Position numbers and translations under genes: made by a program. From an uncultured Bacteroides sp. (GTDB lineage: Bacteria > Bacteroidota > Bacteroidia > Bacteroidales > Bacteroidaceae), in the NCBI GenBank assembly GCA_937890825.1, contig CALADS010000071.1, positions 30,040 through 94,039 of the forward strand: 64,000 bases of DNA. The letters run 5' to 3'. The notes beneath the pieces were generated by a model, which did no database searches, was not told where the DNA came from, and saw nothing but the letters and a program-made list of their open reading frames with translations. Shown here piece after piece: positions 32,138 to 41,749 of this stretch (its first letter is position 1; the number at the start of each line of letters is the position of its first letter).

Positions 32138-33604
32138 ATGAAAAGAACCATCTATACTACCTTATTGATAGCTGCTGCCTGCTTCGGTGCGCAGGCACAG
32201 GAAGGAAACCTCACCCGTGTGCAGGTGAACCGGGAATCCGTACAGAAGACAGGCAGAACCATGCAGCTAGATTTGTTACTGGACTTCAGCCAGCTGAAGG
32301 TGAGCCGGCAGCGCAGCGTGCGCCTTACGCCGGCCATCGTGCAGCAGGAAGGCAACCAGGAAGTGGTGCTGCAGCCCATCGTGATAGACGGACGCATCCG
32401 CAGCCGCATACACCAGCGCCAGCAAGCCCTGACCGGCCGCTCCGAAGCTACTGAAGGGGCTTATACCGTACTGAAGAGTGGCGAGACGCTGCCCGACACC
32501 TTGCGCTACCGGGCCACCGTGACCTACGAGCCCTGGATGACGCAGAGCCGCCTGGTGATCCGTGAACAGGTGACCGGCTGCCGGGAATGCGAAGAAGGCC
32601 GGGAAGAGATGACCGTGCGCCAACCGTTCTACACCCCCTATGTGCCGCATTATGCCACTACCTACCTGACCCCCGAAAAAGAAGAGGTAAAGGTGCGCAA
32701 CGAAGTACGGGTGGCCCGCCTGCAGTTCCGCTGGGACAGCTACCGGGTAGAGGCCAAGTATAAAGGCAACCAGCAGGAGCTGAACACCGTGAGCGAATCC
32801 ATCGAACTGGTAAAGGATAACCCCGACCTCACCATCAAGGGCATCTACATCACTGGCTACGCTTCGCCCGAAGGTAAGGCCAGCTACAACCAGCGCTTGT
32901 CTATCCAGCGTGCCGAAGCGCTGGCCCGCTATGCGCAGAAAGACACCAAGACCCAGGCCAGCCTGTGGCATGTGGTGGGAGGCGGTGAAGACTGGGAAGG
33001 TTTCCGCCGCGAGATGACGCAACATCCCGACCTGCTGGATCCCGAACAGGCACTGAAGATATACGACTCTTGCAAGGACGACCCCGACGAATGCGAAAGA
33101 CGCATCCGCTTCCTGATACCCGCCGGCGAAAAGCGCCAGCGGCTGATGGACGAGGTGTACGGTCCTCTGCGCCGCAACGAATACCGCATAGAGTACGAGG
33201 TGCGCGGCTTCAATCTGGAAGAAGCACGGGAGCAAATCAAGACCCGCCCCGACCTGCTGAGCGTGGAAGAAATCTACACGGTGGCGCAGAGCTATGAAAA
33301 AGGCAGTGCCGCATATCACGAAACCATGCTGACCGCCGCCCGCACGTATCCGGCCAATCCGGCAGCCATCGTCAACGCTGCCCACCTGCTGATAGAGGAA
33401 GGCCAGACAGGCGAAGCCATTCAATTAATGGAAGCCTCGGAAGCCGCCCAAGCTCCGCAGGTACTGAATGCCCTCGGCGTGGCCTATGCCCACGAGAAGC
33501 AGTACACCCGCGCCCAGGAACTGTTCCAACAGGCAGAACAGGCCGGCAGCCAGGATGCCAAGATCAACCTGAGAGAGATTCAGGAAGTCATCAACGACTT
33601 ATAA
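32138..33604 (+). CDS. DUF3868 plus OmpA-like domain and TPR protein of the pilus locus
   Basis: A 488-residue secreted protein. I start it at ATG 32138 (MKRTIYTTL) because a signal peptide begins there and AAAGGAGG precedes it; the longer open frame runs into DUF3575. Order: signal peptide (1-20, ending AQAQ), DUF3868-type N-terminal region (about 25-190), an OmpA-like segment (LTIKGIYITGYASPEGKASYN) that can bind peptidoglycan, then TPR-like helices at the C terminus (ALGVAYAHEKQYTRAQELFQQ). It probably anchors or organises the pilus machinery in the envelope. The gene is visibly more GC-rich than the pilin genes after it. Confidence 0.82.
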   Translation: MKRTIYTTLLIAAACFGAQAQEGNLTRVQVNRESVQKTGRTMQLDLLLDFSQLKVSRQRSVRLTPAIVQQEGNQEVVLQPIVIDGRIRSRIHQRQQALTGRSEATEGAYTVLKSGETLPDTLRYRATVTYEPWMTQSRLVIREQVTGCRECEEGREEMTVRQPFYTPYVPHYATTYLTPEKEEVKVRNEVRVARLQFRWDSYRVEAKYKGNQQELNTVSESIELVKDNPDLTIKGIYITGYASPEGKASYNQRLSIQRAEALARYAQKDTKTQASLWHVVGGGEDWEGFRREMTQHPDLLDPEQALKIYDSCKDDPDECERRIRFLIPAGEKRQRLMDEVYGPLRRNEYRIEYEVRGFNLEEAREQIKTRPDLLSVEEIYTVAQSYEKGSAAYHETMLTAARTYPANPAAIVNAAHLLIEEGQTGEAIQLMEASEAAQAPQVLNALGVAYAHEKQYTRAQELFQQAEQAGSQDAKINLREIQEVINDL

Positions 33605-33647
33605 AGTGAAAATAAACATATTCATTAACTAACTTAATTTTAATAGT

Positions 33648-34757
33648 ATGAAACTAAACAAATTCTTTATGCTGGGTCTGGCTGGATTGGCATTCGCAGC
33701 ATGTAGTAGTGATGATGAAGTGTCATCAGCTGGCTTGGACGGCGATGCTGTAGTTCGGGTTAACATCGTAACAGCAGGTAGCACAAGAGCGGTGGATACT
33801 CCGGTAGCAGGAGAAGATTTGTCAGAACAAGCTGTGGTAGTTAACAAACTAACTTTGACCCTGACTGCAGAAAAAGGCGGTAAGAGTATAACTATTGATA
33901 AGCCTAATGAGAAGGGCGAAACAGTCTTAGAGCAAGCCCAAGGCGTTATGTTTGAAGCTGTCAGAAATCCTAGTAAACTGGAAGTATTCATCAACGACGG
34001 TAAAGCTGCACCTCTGACATTGGAAGAAGTGGTTGAAACTGGTTTGGCAGCTCCGATGTATGCAGTTAAGACAGGTGCAGAGTTTGGCCAAGCAGTTAAA
34101 GAAGAATATAAAGGGAAAAAAGTAATGACTTATAAAGTAACGTTGAATCCTCAACACGAAACAGCCTTGGTGGAATTCTCTGGCATCAAACATAAAGATC
34201 ACCAAGGAAAGCCTTGTGCCTTTAAGTCCATTAGACTGGATGGTATTTTCATGGATAACATCCAAACAGCAGAAGGTGGCAACCGTGCTACATATGATTC
34301 CTGGAATGCCGCACAGAATGGTGTTCCTACTTTCGAAGTAATCAACGAAGATTTCATGACACCTGATAAGGTATGGCCGGCAGCTGTAGAACAACAAGCA
34401 AAATGCTATGCATACAACATGTTCCCGGGTACTTGCGCCAGCTTGGTATTGGCTGCCAGCAACATCACAGCCAATGACGGATTTGATGCCTTGCTTACGA
34501 ATGGTTATGCCCGCGTAGCTCGGTATAAACTGGATGTAACGAAAATGACTCCGGAGCAGAAACAAGCCCTTGGTGCTAACGATGAAGGTTACATCACAGA
34601 ATTCAAAGCAGGCTATGTATATAGAATCAAGGACATCGTAGTTCCTGATGAAGCATGGGGTCCTACACCTGCCGGTGGTGAAGACGTAAACGTATTGGTA
34701 GTAGAAGTAACAGTGAATCCGTGGAAACTTGTTTCCGGAACCGTAGAATGGAACTAA
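33648..34757 (+). CDS. Major fimbrillin, Mfa1/FimA-type lipoprotein
   Basis: A 369-residue pilin precursor. The lipobox FAAC gives a lipidated Cys at about 19. The segment AGSTRAVDTPVAGEDL offers an Arg site (Arg48-Ala) where type V pilins are cut by an Arg-specific protease before donor-strand polymerisation. The fimbrillin core begins with VNKLTLTLTAEKGGKSITI and ends with the C-terminal strand VEVTVNPWKLVSGTVEWN. First pilin gene, directly followed by a hairpin with a T tract, so it is probably the most abundant transcript and the shaft subunit. Confidence 0.85.
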   Translation: MKLNKFFMLGLAGLAFAACSSDDEVSSAGLDGDAVVRVNIVTAGSTRAVDTPVAGEDLSEQAVVVNKLTLTLTAEKGGKSITIDKPNEKGETVLEQAQGVMFEAVRNPSKLEVFINDGKAAPLTLEEVVETGLAAPMYAVKTGAEFGQAVKEEYKGKKVMTYKVTLNPQHETALVEFSGIKHKDHQGKPCAFKSIRLDGIFMDNIQTAEGGNRATYDSWNAAQNGVPTFEVINEDFMTPDKVWPAAVEQQAKCYAYNMFPGTCASLVLAASNITANDGFDALLTNGYARVARYKLDVTKMTPEQKQALGANDEGYITEFKAGYVYRIKDIVVPDEAWGPTPAGGEDVNVLVVEVTVNPWKLVSGTVEWN

Positions 34758-34775
34758 TCCCATACTAATCATTCA

Positions 34776-34820
34776 TTTAGGGCAGCGGTTAAATCCGCTG
34801 CTCTAAATACTCTCTTTTTT
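34776..34820 (+). terminator. Terminator/attenuator between major pilin and anchor genes
   Basis: A 13-bp stem TTTAGGGCAGCGG with its complement at 34795-34807 (one G-T pair), 6-base loop, then a T-rich tail ending in TTTTTT. Since the operon continues on the same strand with no clear new promoter, partial read-through would make the shaft pilin in excess over the anchor and tip subunits. Confidence 0.8.
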
Positions 34821-34855
34821 ATCAGACAAACATACAGTGCATATTCCAGAAGATT

Positions 34856-35812
34856 ATGAAAATAAGAATCATACATTTACAGAAGATATTTTTACTGCTG
34901 GCCGCTATCGTCCTGGGTGCCGGTTGTATTAAAGAGGATCTTGAAGACTGTAAGACCCCTACTACCCTCCATTTCACCTACTTGGCGGATGGGAACCAGA
35001 ATGTATTGCCCCATTATATTCATAAAATAGACCTGTATGTTTTCGACTCAAGCAACCGATTGGTAGAAAAATTCACATACGGACAGGACGAATTGGCAGA
35101 CCAGACAAAAGGACATACCTTCCGCTTGAAAAAAGGCAAACATACGTTAGTGGCTGTAGGAAATGCCTACAACCGTACTAGAATAGTCAACATGGATCAG
35201 GCAGACTTCGGTCGGATGTATTTGCAGCATCCGGACTGGAACAGCGGGCTGGACATAACCGATGGTCATGATGACAATTACTTAGGCAAACTGGAAATTG
35301 ACGTGCCGGAATTCGACGGAACAGGGATAGAACACACCGTGCAGCTGTTTAGCGCACACATCAATGTCAGCGTGGAAATCAAAGGGCTGGCTCACCTGGC
35401 TCCCGCCGCCACCAGGGCAGCGCCCGGAGTGAAACTGAGTTTTGAAAAAGCCAATGCACAGACCAATGTGCTGAACCAAGTATCTACAACAAGCAAAGAA
35501 ATCTGTCAGCCTGCACTGGTGTATGATGCAGAAAAACAACTGTATCACACCGAAGGACTGAGCCTCTTCCGCATGGACAAAGAGGGACTATTAGAGAAAA
35601 CACTCTGCGAACATGTCTTAATCTTGACCGACTTGGCAGGAAAAGAATTGTATCGCAGCAATATATACGAATACATCCTGAGCCATCCTCAGCATATCGA
35701 TGTAACCAAACAGGAAGCCTTGCTGCCCATCGAAATAGAGTTTACAGCGGTAGGCGTAGAGATTAAGGTGCCGGGATGGGTCATTGTGGACGGACAACCG
35801 GAATGGAATTAA
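34856..35812 (+). CDS. Pilus anchor subunit, Mfa2/FimB family lipoprotein
   Basis: A 318-residue lipoprotein. The signal ends at the lipobox GAGC (Cys about 23). The sequence DCKTPTTLHFTYLADG, then HYIHKIDLYVFDSSNRLVEKF and GKHTLVAVGNAYNRTR, follows the FimB/Mfa2 pattern, in which the anchor ends the shaft at the cell surface and sets its length. The C terminus, VPGWVIVDGQPEWN, mirrors that of the major pilin (VEWN). It lies after the attenuator and 18 bases before the next subunit gene. Confidence 0.83.
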   Translation: MKIRIIHLQKIFLLLAAIVLGAGCIKEDLEDCKTPTTLHFTYLADGNQNVLPHYIHKIDLYVFDSSNRLVEKFTYGQDELADQTKGHTFRLKKGKHTLVAVGNAYNRTRIVNMDQADFGRMYLQHPDWNSGLDITDGHDDNYLGKLEIDVPEFDGTGIEHTVQLFSAHINVSVEIKGLAHLAPAATRAAPGVKLSFEKANAQTNVLNQVSTTSKEICQPALVYDAEKQLYHTEGLSLFRMDKEGLLEKTLCEHVLILTDLAGKELYRSNIYEYILSHPQHIDVTKQEALLPIEIEFTAVGVEIKVPGWVIVDGQPEWN

Positions 35813-35830
35813 AGAAGAAAGGATATGCTT

Positions 35831-37219
35831 ATGAAAAAGCTAGTTACATACCTGTCAATCGTTTGTTGCTGGATAGCATGGCTTTCCACTGCTTCCTGCA
35901 CACAGAATGAGGAAAATACAGAAGTCAACGACACTTCTACCTTATACGTAACATTCAGCACCCGGGCTTCGGAACCAGACTCCTTGCTCCGTTCTAGAGA
36001 AGGCATCCGCACCCTGCGCCTCATCCTGATTCAAGAAGGAAAGGTGCTGCGTAACTACCAAGAAGACTTTGGAGCGGATGGACAGCCCGTGATTCAAAAG
36101 ACCATTACTTTTCTGGGCATACCCAACAAAGATATTTCTATCTATGCCATTGCCAATGAAAAAAGTGTCAACCTGGATTTCAGCCGGATTTCCGTAGGCA
36201 GTGTATTTGATGACATAGCCCGGGAAAACCTGACAGGCACTGTGATAGACAATACCGGACGTAAGTTCTTCCCGAGAACCGAAGAGGCGCTGACAGAAGC
36301 CAACCGTTATTTGCCCATGACCGGAAAAGCTGAATATAAAATGGTGACAGGGAAAAAAGAACAGCAGGTTTCTGTGGAGCTGACACGCATGGTGGCCAAA
36401 ATGGAAATTACCTTCAAAAATGAAACGGGAGCCGACTTGCTTATCGATAAAATTCATTTTGGCAAAGGCCCTTCGCCCACAAAAACGTTCTTATTCCCCA
36501 AAGAAAATCAGCTGCCGGAAGGTACCGTTTATAATGACAATTATGTGGCAACGGGTGGTGCAATACTGCCTATGAATGGAGAAGGTATAATGGTAGATTA
36601 TTTCTGCGAATCAAATGCCGGTGCAGGTCACTATCAATTGGGGCTGAATGATTTGACGGATTTTCCACTGACCAACATCATAGATACCGAAACCAAACAA
36701 CCCGTTGCATTTCTGTGGCGGAATACCTGTCTGCGGGTTACAGCTACTGCCAAAGTCAGTGGTTGGGAACTGAAATGCAGCGTTCTACCTTGGGATTATA
36801 CTGAAACGGAGGTAGACTATGAAACTCAGTTGAGCTACACTCAGGGCACATGGGACAAACAATCCTATTTAAATAGAGAAGGCAATAAAATCCAACTGTT
36901 TAGAAATCCGGAAAGAACACCAGCAGTGATTACCTTCACCATCCAAACTCCCAATACCGCCACCTGGCAAGCTTCATTAACGGATCCTATGCACTTTGAA
37001 TTTGTAGAGGGGTTTGACAGTGGAAAAGCGGTAGACGAAACTGGTAAACCGGTGAAACAAACCATCAAGATTCGCGTAAAAGACCCGGATTCGCAAGAAT
37101 CTTATGAAACGCAACTAAAAGTGCATGCTATCATAGCTGGTAAGAGCTACGAAATAAATTTGGTAGGCGAAGGTTCTTCCACTACCGACGAAAGGTTTAC
37201 CATCATCCAAAGTAATTAA
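35831..37219 (+). CDS. Fimbrillin-like minor pilus subunit lipoprotein
   Basis: A 462-residue lipoprotein. I start at the second ATG (35831, MKKLVTYLS); 35825 adds MLM. The lipobox is TASC (Cys about 22). Residues GIRTLRLILIQEGKVLRNYQ and ISIYAIANEKSV match the N-terminal beta domain shared by type V pilus subunits. The C-terminal half, with RTPAVITFTIQTPNTATWQASL and IIAGKSYEINLVGEG, looks like a separate immunoglobulin-like domain. Probably an adaptor or tip subunit. Neighbouring genes abut at 18 and 4 bases. Confidence 0.75.
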   Translation: MKKLVTYLSIVCCWIAWLSTASCTQNEENTEVNDTSTLYVTFSTRASEPDSLLRSREGIRTLRLILIQEGKVLRNYQEDFGADGQPVIQKTITFLGIPNKDISIYAIANEKSVNLDFSRISVGSVFDDIARENLTGTVIDNTGRKFFPRTEEALTEANRYLPMTGKAEYKMVTGKKEQQVSVELTRMVAKMEITFKNETGADLLIDKIHFGKGPSPTKTFLFPKENQLPEGTVYNDNYVATGGAILPMNGEGIMVDYFCESNAGAGHYQLGLNDLTDFPLTNIIDTETKQPVAFLWRNTCLRVTATAKVSGWELKCSVLPWDYTETEVDYETQLSYTQGTWDKQSYLNREGNKIQLFRNPERTPAVITFTIQTPNTATWQASLTDPMHFEFVEGFDSGKAVDETGKPVKQTIKIRVKDPDSQESYETQLKVHAIIAGKSYEINLVGEGSSTTDERFTIIQSN

Positions 37220-37223
37220 GGTT

Positions 37224-39269
37224 ATGAAACGTATTGTATATAGGATTATCTTCTGGCTGGGCTTTTTCGGACTGACGGCCTGCCAGCATGAGAACGAACT
37301 GGAACAGTTTGCCGCAAATGCGGATACCTGGACTTTGCATTTGCAGACCCGGGCAGCTACTGATACGCAAAAGCCGGGAGACCCGACGTATAATGAAGAC
37401 TTGATTAAAAAGGTGGATGTCTATTTCTTTGAAGACATCGCACAAAACTATATCTTCTGCCAGCAAGACATTCCGGTGGGCAGTGATGGAAGCTTAAAGG
37501 TGAAGGTGAAGGAAGAAATGTATGGCAAATCTTATACCTTATACGTAATAGCCAACGGAAGCAAACAGTATTCCACGCAAGCGGAATCACTGGCCAGCCT
37601 GCAAGCGAAAGTCATTCATACAGCCTGGAAAGAAGGGCTGCCTGCGGGAGAAGGAGATTTGAAAGAAGAATCTTTATGGATGCACGGACAGAAAGAAAAC
37701 GTACAGGTGCTAAAAGGGCAGTCTTCTACCATCGACTTAAAAAGAGCCATGGCAAAGGTAGTACTTACCCCTACCGTAGAAGAAAGCATTACCATTGACG
37801 GAGTGACCTACGAACCTGACTTATCTGCCATGGAAGTGACCTTTGTCAATGCGGTAAACCGCATGCAGCTAGATGGCAAGTACCAGGTAAAGGCTGCCAC
37901 CGATTACCTGTCCAGACTCAAGAGAGCCTATAAACCAGGAACCACGAACTATGAGCATATCCCTTTCTATTCTTATCCGAATCCGCTGGATACAAAGGAT
38001 AGAAAAGACAGCTACCTGATATTGTGTGTGCCTTGGCGAATGACTCAAGGCGGCAACAAACAGTTTGTGGATTACTACTATCATGTTCCTATTACATTCG
38101 GAGACGTTACGCTGGAAGCAAATCGCTACTATCAAGTGAATGTAAAGGTAGGGGTATTGGGAAGCTTAAATCCGCGTGAAGAAGTGGAACTGACTCCCGA
38201 CTTTGTGGTAATGGATTGGTACAACCAGACGGTAGATGCAGAAATGAGCCAATATCAGTATTTGGTACTGGATGAATATGAGTCGGTGCTCTATAATGAA
38301 GAAGAGTATCTATTGCCATTCATCAGCAGCAGTGAAGTGGTAGTGGGCAGCGGCAACAACCAAACCAAAATTCTCAGTGTGGAATACATGGACTATTCCC
38401 TATCCGGTACAATAGAAAATTGCAAAGCCGGCCTGACACAGCAGCAAATCATCAATCAAGGCTATAAGGTGGAAGTGGTGAACAACCACTTAAAATTCTC
38501 GCACCCCATTTCGGAAGAAATGTATGCCCCCTACACCATTACCGTGCAGGTAGGCAATAACCAAGGCATTACACGAATCTGGGAAATTACCCAATATCCA
38601 AGTATTTATATTACAGGTCAGAAGGCAGAGGGAGGATTGTATGTGGCGGGATTTTCTTGTACAAATGGAGAATATGAAAAAATCGATTATAAACAATATT
38701 ATTTAGGTTCGGTACAAAATCCCGGAACCATACATGGAAATTTATCAGGTAATGACAACTGGAACAATTATACCATTGCCGTTTCAGCCTTTAAGGAAGG
38801 ACAGGACTATGCCATCGGCGACCCACGTTCTTTGTCGAATAATGATTTAGACTTGGGAACAGTGCTCACCAATTATCGCCCAACTCGGGAAAAAGATACG
38901 GAGAAAATCATTGCTCCCCGATTCAAGATAGCTTCATCCAGAGGAAAGACGCTGCCTGTTACTTTTAAGAATGCACAGCGCCGGTGTGCGGCTTATCAGG
39001 AAGACGGTTTCCCAGCAGGTCGCTGGCGGGTTCCTACAGAAGCTGAGATTCAATTTATTGTAAATCTATCGGCTGAGAAAAAAATTCCGGAATTGTTTGA
39101 CGGAGAATATTGGAGTGCCTCGGGAAGATACTACAGTTCCAGCTCCCAACAATTCGCACCAGCGAGAAGTCAATATGCAGTTCGCTGTGTATACGATGTA
39201 TGGTACTGGGGGGACGAACCTGCAGTAAATAAAAACGAATTTCAATGGATGGATACTCCCATTGAGTAG
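37224..39269 (+). CDS. Putative pilus tip or minor subunit, DUF4906-like lipoprotein
   Basis: A 681-residue lipoprotein with the lipobox LTAC (Cys about 20). An N-terminal fimbrillin-type domain (IKKVDVYFFEDIAQNYIFC, YTLYVIANGSKQ) leads to a long middle part. The C-terminal 120 residues (CAAYQEDGFPAGRWRVPTEAE, then YWSASGRYYSSSS, YAVRCVYD) are like the C-type-lectin or sulfatase-modifying-factor fold found in surface adhesins. This fits a tip adhesin: the last domain binds, the first plugs into the shaft. It starts 4 bases after the preceding gene. The DUF4906 assignment is from general resemblance. Confidence 0.68.
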   Translation: MKRIVYRIIFWLGFFGLTACQHENELEQFAANADTWTLHLQTRAATDTQKPGDPTYNEDLIKKVDVYFFEDIAQNYIFCQQDIPVGSDGSLKVKVKEEMYGKSYTLYVIANGSKQYSTQAESLASLQAKVIHTAWKEGLPAGEGDLKEESLWMHGQKENVQVLKGQSSTIDLKRAMAKVVLTPTVEESITIDGVTYEPDLSAMEVTFVNAVNRMQLDGKYQVKAATDYLSRLKRAYKPGTTNYEHIPFYSYPNPLDTKDRKDSYLILCVPWRMTQGGNKQFVDYYYHVPITFGDVTLEANRYYQVNVKVGVLGSLNPREEVELTPDFVVMDWYNQTVDAEMSQYQYLVLDEYESVLYNEEEYLLPFISSSEVVVGSGNNQTKILSVEYMDYSLSGTIENCKAGLTQQQIINQGYKVEVVNNHLKFSHPISEEMYAPYTITVQVGNNQGITRIWEITQYPSIYITGQKAEGGLYVAGFSCTNGEYEKIDYKQYYLGSVQNPGTIHGNLSGNDNWNNYTIAVSAFKEGQDYAIGDPRSLSNNDLDLGTVLTNYRPTREKDTEKIIAPRFKIASSRGKTLPVTFKNAQRRCAAYQEDGFPAGRWRVPTEAEIQFIVNLSAEKKIPELFDGEYWSASGRYYSSSSQQFAPARSQYAVRCVYDVWYWGDEPAVNKNEFQWMDTPIE

Positions 39270-39292
39270 TCAAAATTAAAAATGCGTTGGTT

Positions 39293-41680
39293 ATGAAACA
39301 TATTTTTCAATATTTCAGTGTATTGCTGCTGCTTCTGACGGTTAGCTGTCAGGACGATGAAATCATGAATCCACAGAGAGACTTGAAGACGGACGAACAT
39401 CTGATTTCATTCAGCATTTCAGAATCGGTGGCAGCCACTCGTGCCATGGGTGAACAACCTTCTAAAGAATCCTTAAAGAAACTGCATGTACTGGTGTTTG
39501 ATGAAAACGGGCTATACTTGGCCAATCAAGAAGCTACAGATGTCACCCTCAATACCCCTACTACGGGAACGTTCAAAGTTAATATTCCACAGTCGGACGT
39601 GAAGCGAATACTGCATTTCATAGCCGGCAACGTGACGTATGACACCTATTCACGAAAGGATACCGAAGGCACAATCTTCAGTAAATTATCTTCGACCAAC
39701 CAAGAAGATGCCTACTGGCAACGCATAGAGGTAGATAAAGTAGACCATAAAGACCAAAAATTATCCACCACGATAGGCACCGTGAAACTGCTCAGAAACT
39801 TTGCCAAGATTTCAGTGGCTGTTAGCCAGGAAGTGGAGAGCGACGGTAAATTCCAGATGTTGGGGTATGCGGTAGTAAATTATCGGGATGCCGGTGCCGT
39901 GGCTCCCTACCTAGGCGGCACTTCTGAAGAATTTGCCAATTTCCAGCTACCTAATAATCCCCAGGAGGATATATACACCCTCTTTACCAAACAAAACCCC
40001 GATTTCTCAGGTAAAACCATGGGACGAATTCCAGCTGTGGAACCCGAAGCAGTAGCAACAAGTTGCACACTAACGCCCAAGTATATCTATGAACAACAGC
40101 AGGTAAACAATCCAAATCCGGTTTATGTGATAGTCAAAGCCTCTTATATGAATCAAGAATGCTTTTATAAACTGGACATTGTGCGCACGGATGATGCCAA
40201 CTACATCACCTCGTATCTCAATATTTTCCGGAATTTCCACTATACCATCCGCATCAACAAGGTAGCTGGTAAAGGGTCTACCGATATAGAAACAGCCATG
40301 AGTTCTGCAGCTTCCAATAACCTGGCGGCATCGGTAGAAGTCAGCGAAGTAAACCGCATAGAAGATGGGGTAGGCAATATGCTGGAAGTACAGACCATTG
40401 ATACCATGCTGGTACATACCACCCCGATAACGCTACGGGTGAATTATACGGAACAGAAGCAGCCTACGCCCGGAAAAGTGATCGTAACCCCTGTGCCGGA
40501 ATTAAACACAGCAGCACTGAAGGCTGTAAGCTATGATAAGCAAGGCAACATCACCATTACTCCGGCAGATAACCTGCCGTCTACCATGCAGATACAAGAA
40601 CTGGTGGTGTCTACACCGTCGGGGCTATCCAGACGTATCTCTATCAAGGTGCGTAAGCCCTATGTGTTCGATTTGGTAACCTGTCAGGAAAAAGTGGAAA
40701 AGAAAATCAACGCCCAGCTAGGCATGGGTATCCGATTACCCCAAAACATGCCTGCAGCTGCCTTTCCTTTAACGCTTCAGATAGAACCCGTGGAAAGGAA
40801 GTCCTTCTATCCGAATCCGGAAATGAACACACTTCCTGTACACGACGGGGTAAAGACCTTCACCTATGAAGTAGAAATTTCATATAATGACTACCGAAAA
40901 AGCCGTTCGTGCTACCTGCATTTTCTGACCAACATGCAGGAGAGTGAAACCAGCATTAAGGTGAGCAATCCATTCTTTGAAGATCGCAACAACACCTGCC
41001 GTTTTTCCAACACCGAGGGAACGCTGGGACGTTTCACCAATGTATCATTTGGTACGGAAAGCGAACAGCAGAATGTAGTAGCCGAGCCTTTGTACACTAA
41101 GATACCTATCGGTATAGGTCAGGAAGTAATCCTGAAATTTAATCTGATGCCCAATCATCAATACACAGTAGGCATCCAACCGGGTGACTATCTGGAATTT
41201 GTGAGCAGCAATACAGGCTCCGCAGTAGAACATGAAAGCAACGGCGGCTTGGCATATCGTCCGAATAATCCTACTGAACAGCAGGTATTGAAATTCAAGA
41301 CAACAGCCAATGTGGTAGGAAGTACTTTCCAGCTATACTCTGTAAATTATGAGATGATTCACTTCACCTATCGGAACTCTCCCATCAAGCTGCAGTTAAG
41401 ATATGGAAGAGATGACACGCCTATCAACAAGGGCGAAGTAGAACTCTATAATGACAGCAACTATAGCGGAAGACCTGCGAAAACATTTGTTACAGACGAC
41501 CAAGGATTTATCACCCTGGAAACATTTGCAGGCCATACATACGATGATATATTGTACTTCCAGTACAAAAAGTCAAGTGGTTGGTGGGGAACCACAACAT
41601 ACCGCGGTTCCATCAGCGTGCGTGACATTATCAACGGTGGTACCGGAAATAATACATTGACTTTAACAACCAACTATTAA
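39293..41680 (+). CDS. Large pilus-associated lipoprotein, putative tip/minor subunit
   Basis: A 795-residue lipoprotein. I prefer the ATG at 39293 (MKHIFQYFS) over 39287. The lipobox is TVSC (Cys about 19). Residues about 50-90 (LKKLHVLVFDENGLYLANQ) carry the same N-terminal strand pattern as the other subunits. The middle contains several beta-sandwich stretches (TPITLRVNYTEQ, FTYEVEISYNDY). The end (DDTPINKGEVELYNDSNYSG, then FVTDDQGFITLETFAGHTYD) resembles a Cna-B-like or carboxypeptidase regulatory-like Ig domain. Last gene of the pilus operon, followed by the palindrome array. Confidence 0.7.
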   Translation: MKHIFQYFSVLLLLLTVSCQDDEIMNPQRDLKTDEHLISFSISESVAATRAMGEQPSKESLKKLHVLVFDENGLYLANQEATDVTLNTPTTGTFKVNIPQSDVKRILHFIAGNVTYDTYSRKDTEGTIFSKLSSTNQEDAYWQRIEVDKVDHKDQKLSTTIGTVKLLRNFAKISVAVSQEVESDGKFQMLGYAVVNYRDAGAVAPYLGGTSEEFANFQLPNNPQEDIYTLFTKQNPDFSGKTMGRIPAVEPEAVATSCTLTPKYIYEQQQVNNPNPVYVIVKASYMNQECFYKLDIVRTDDANYITSYLNIFRNFHYTIRINKVAGKGSTDIETAMSSAASNNLAASVEVSEVNRIEDGVGNMLEVQTIDTMLVHTTPITLRVNYTEQKQPTPGKVIVTPVPELNTAALKAVSYDKQGNITITPADNLPSTMQIQELVVSTPSGLSRRISIKVRKPYVFDLVTCQEKVEKKINAQLGMGIRLPQNMPAAAFPLTLQIEPVERKSFYPNPEMNTLPVHDGVKTFTYEVEISYNDYRKSRSCYLHFLTNMQESETSIKVSNPFFEDRNNTCRFSNTEGTLGRFTNVSFGTESEQQNVVAEPLYTKIPIGIGQEVILKFNLMPNHQYTVGIQPGDYLEFVSSNTGSAVEHESNGGLAYRPNNPTEQQVLKFKTTANVVGSTFQLYSVNYEMIHFTYRNSPIKLQLRYGRDDTPINKGEVELYNDSNYSGRPAKTFVTDDQGFITLETFAGHTYDDILYFQYKKSSGWWGTTTYRGSISVRDIINGGTGNNTLTLTTNY

Positions 41681-41749
41681 TTTCAATTGCAGGCATCTAC
41701 CTGACAAAAGGTGAACACCCGACTGACAAAGGCAGTCTACTTATCTATA

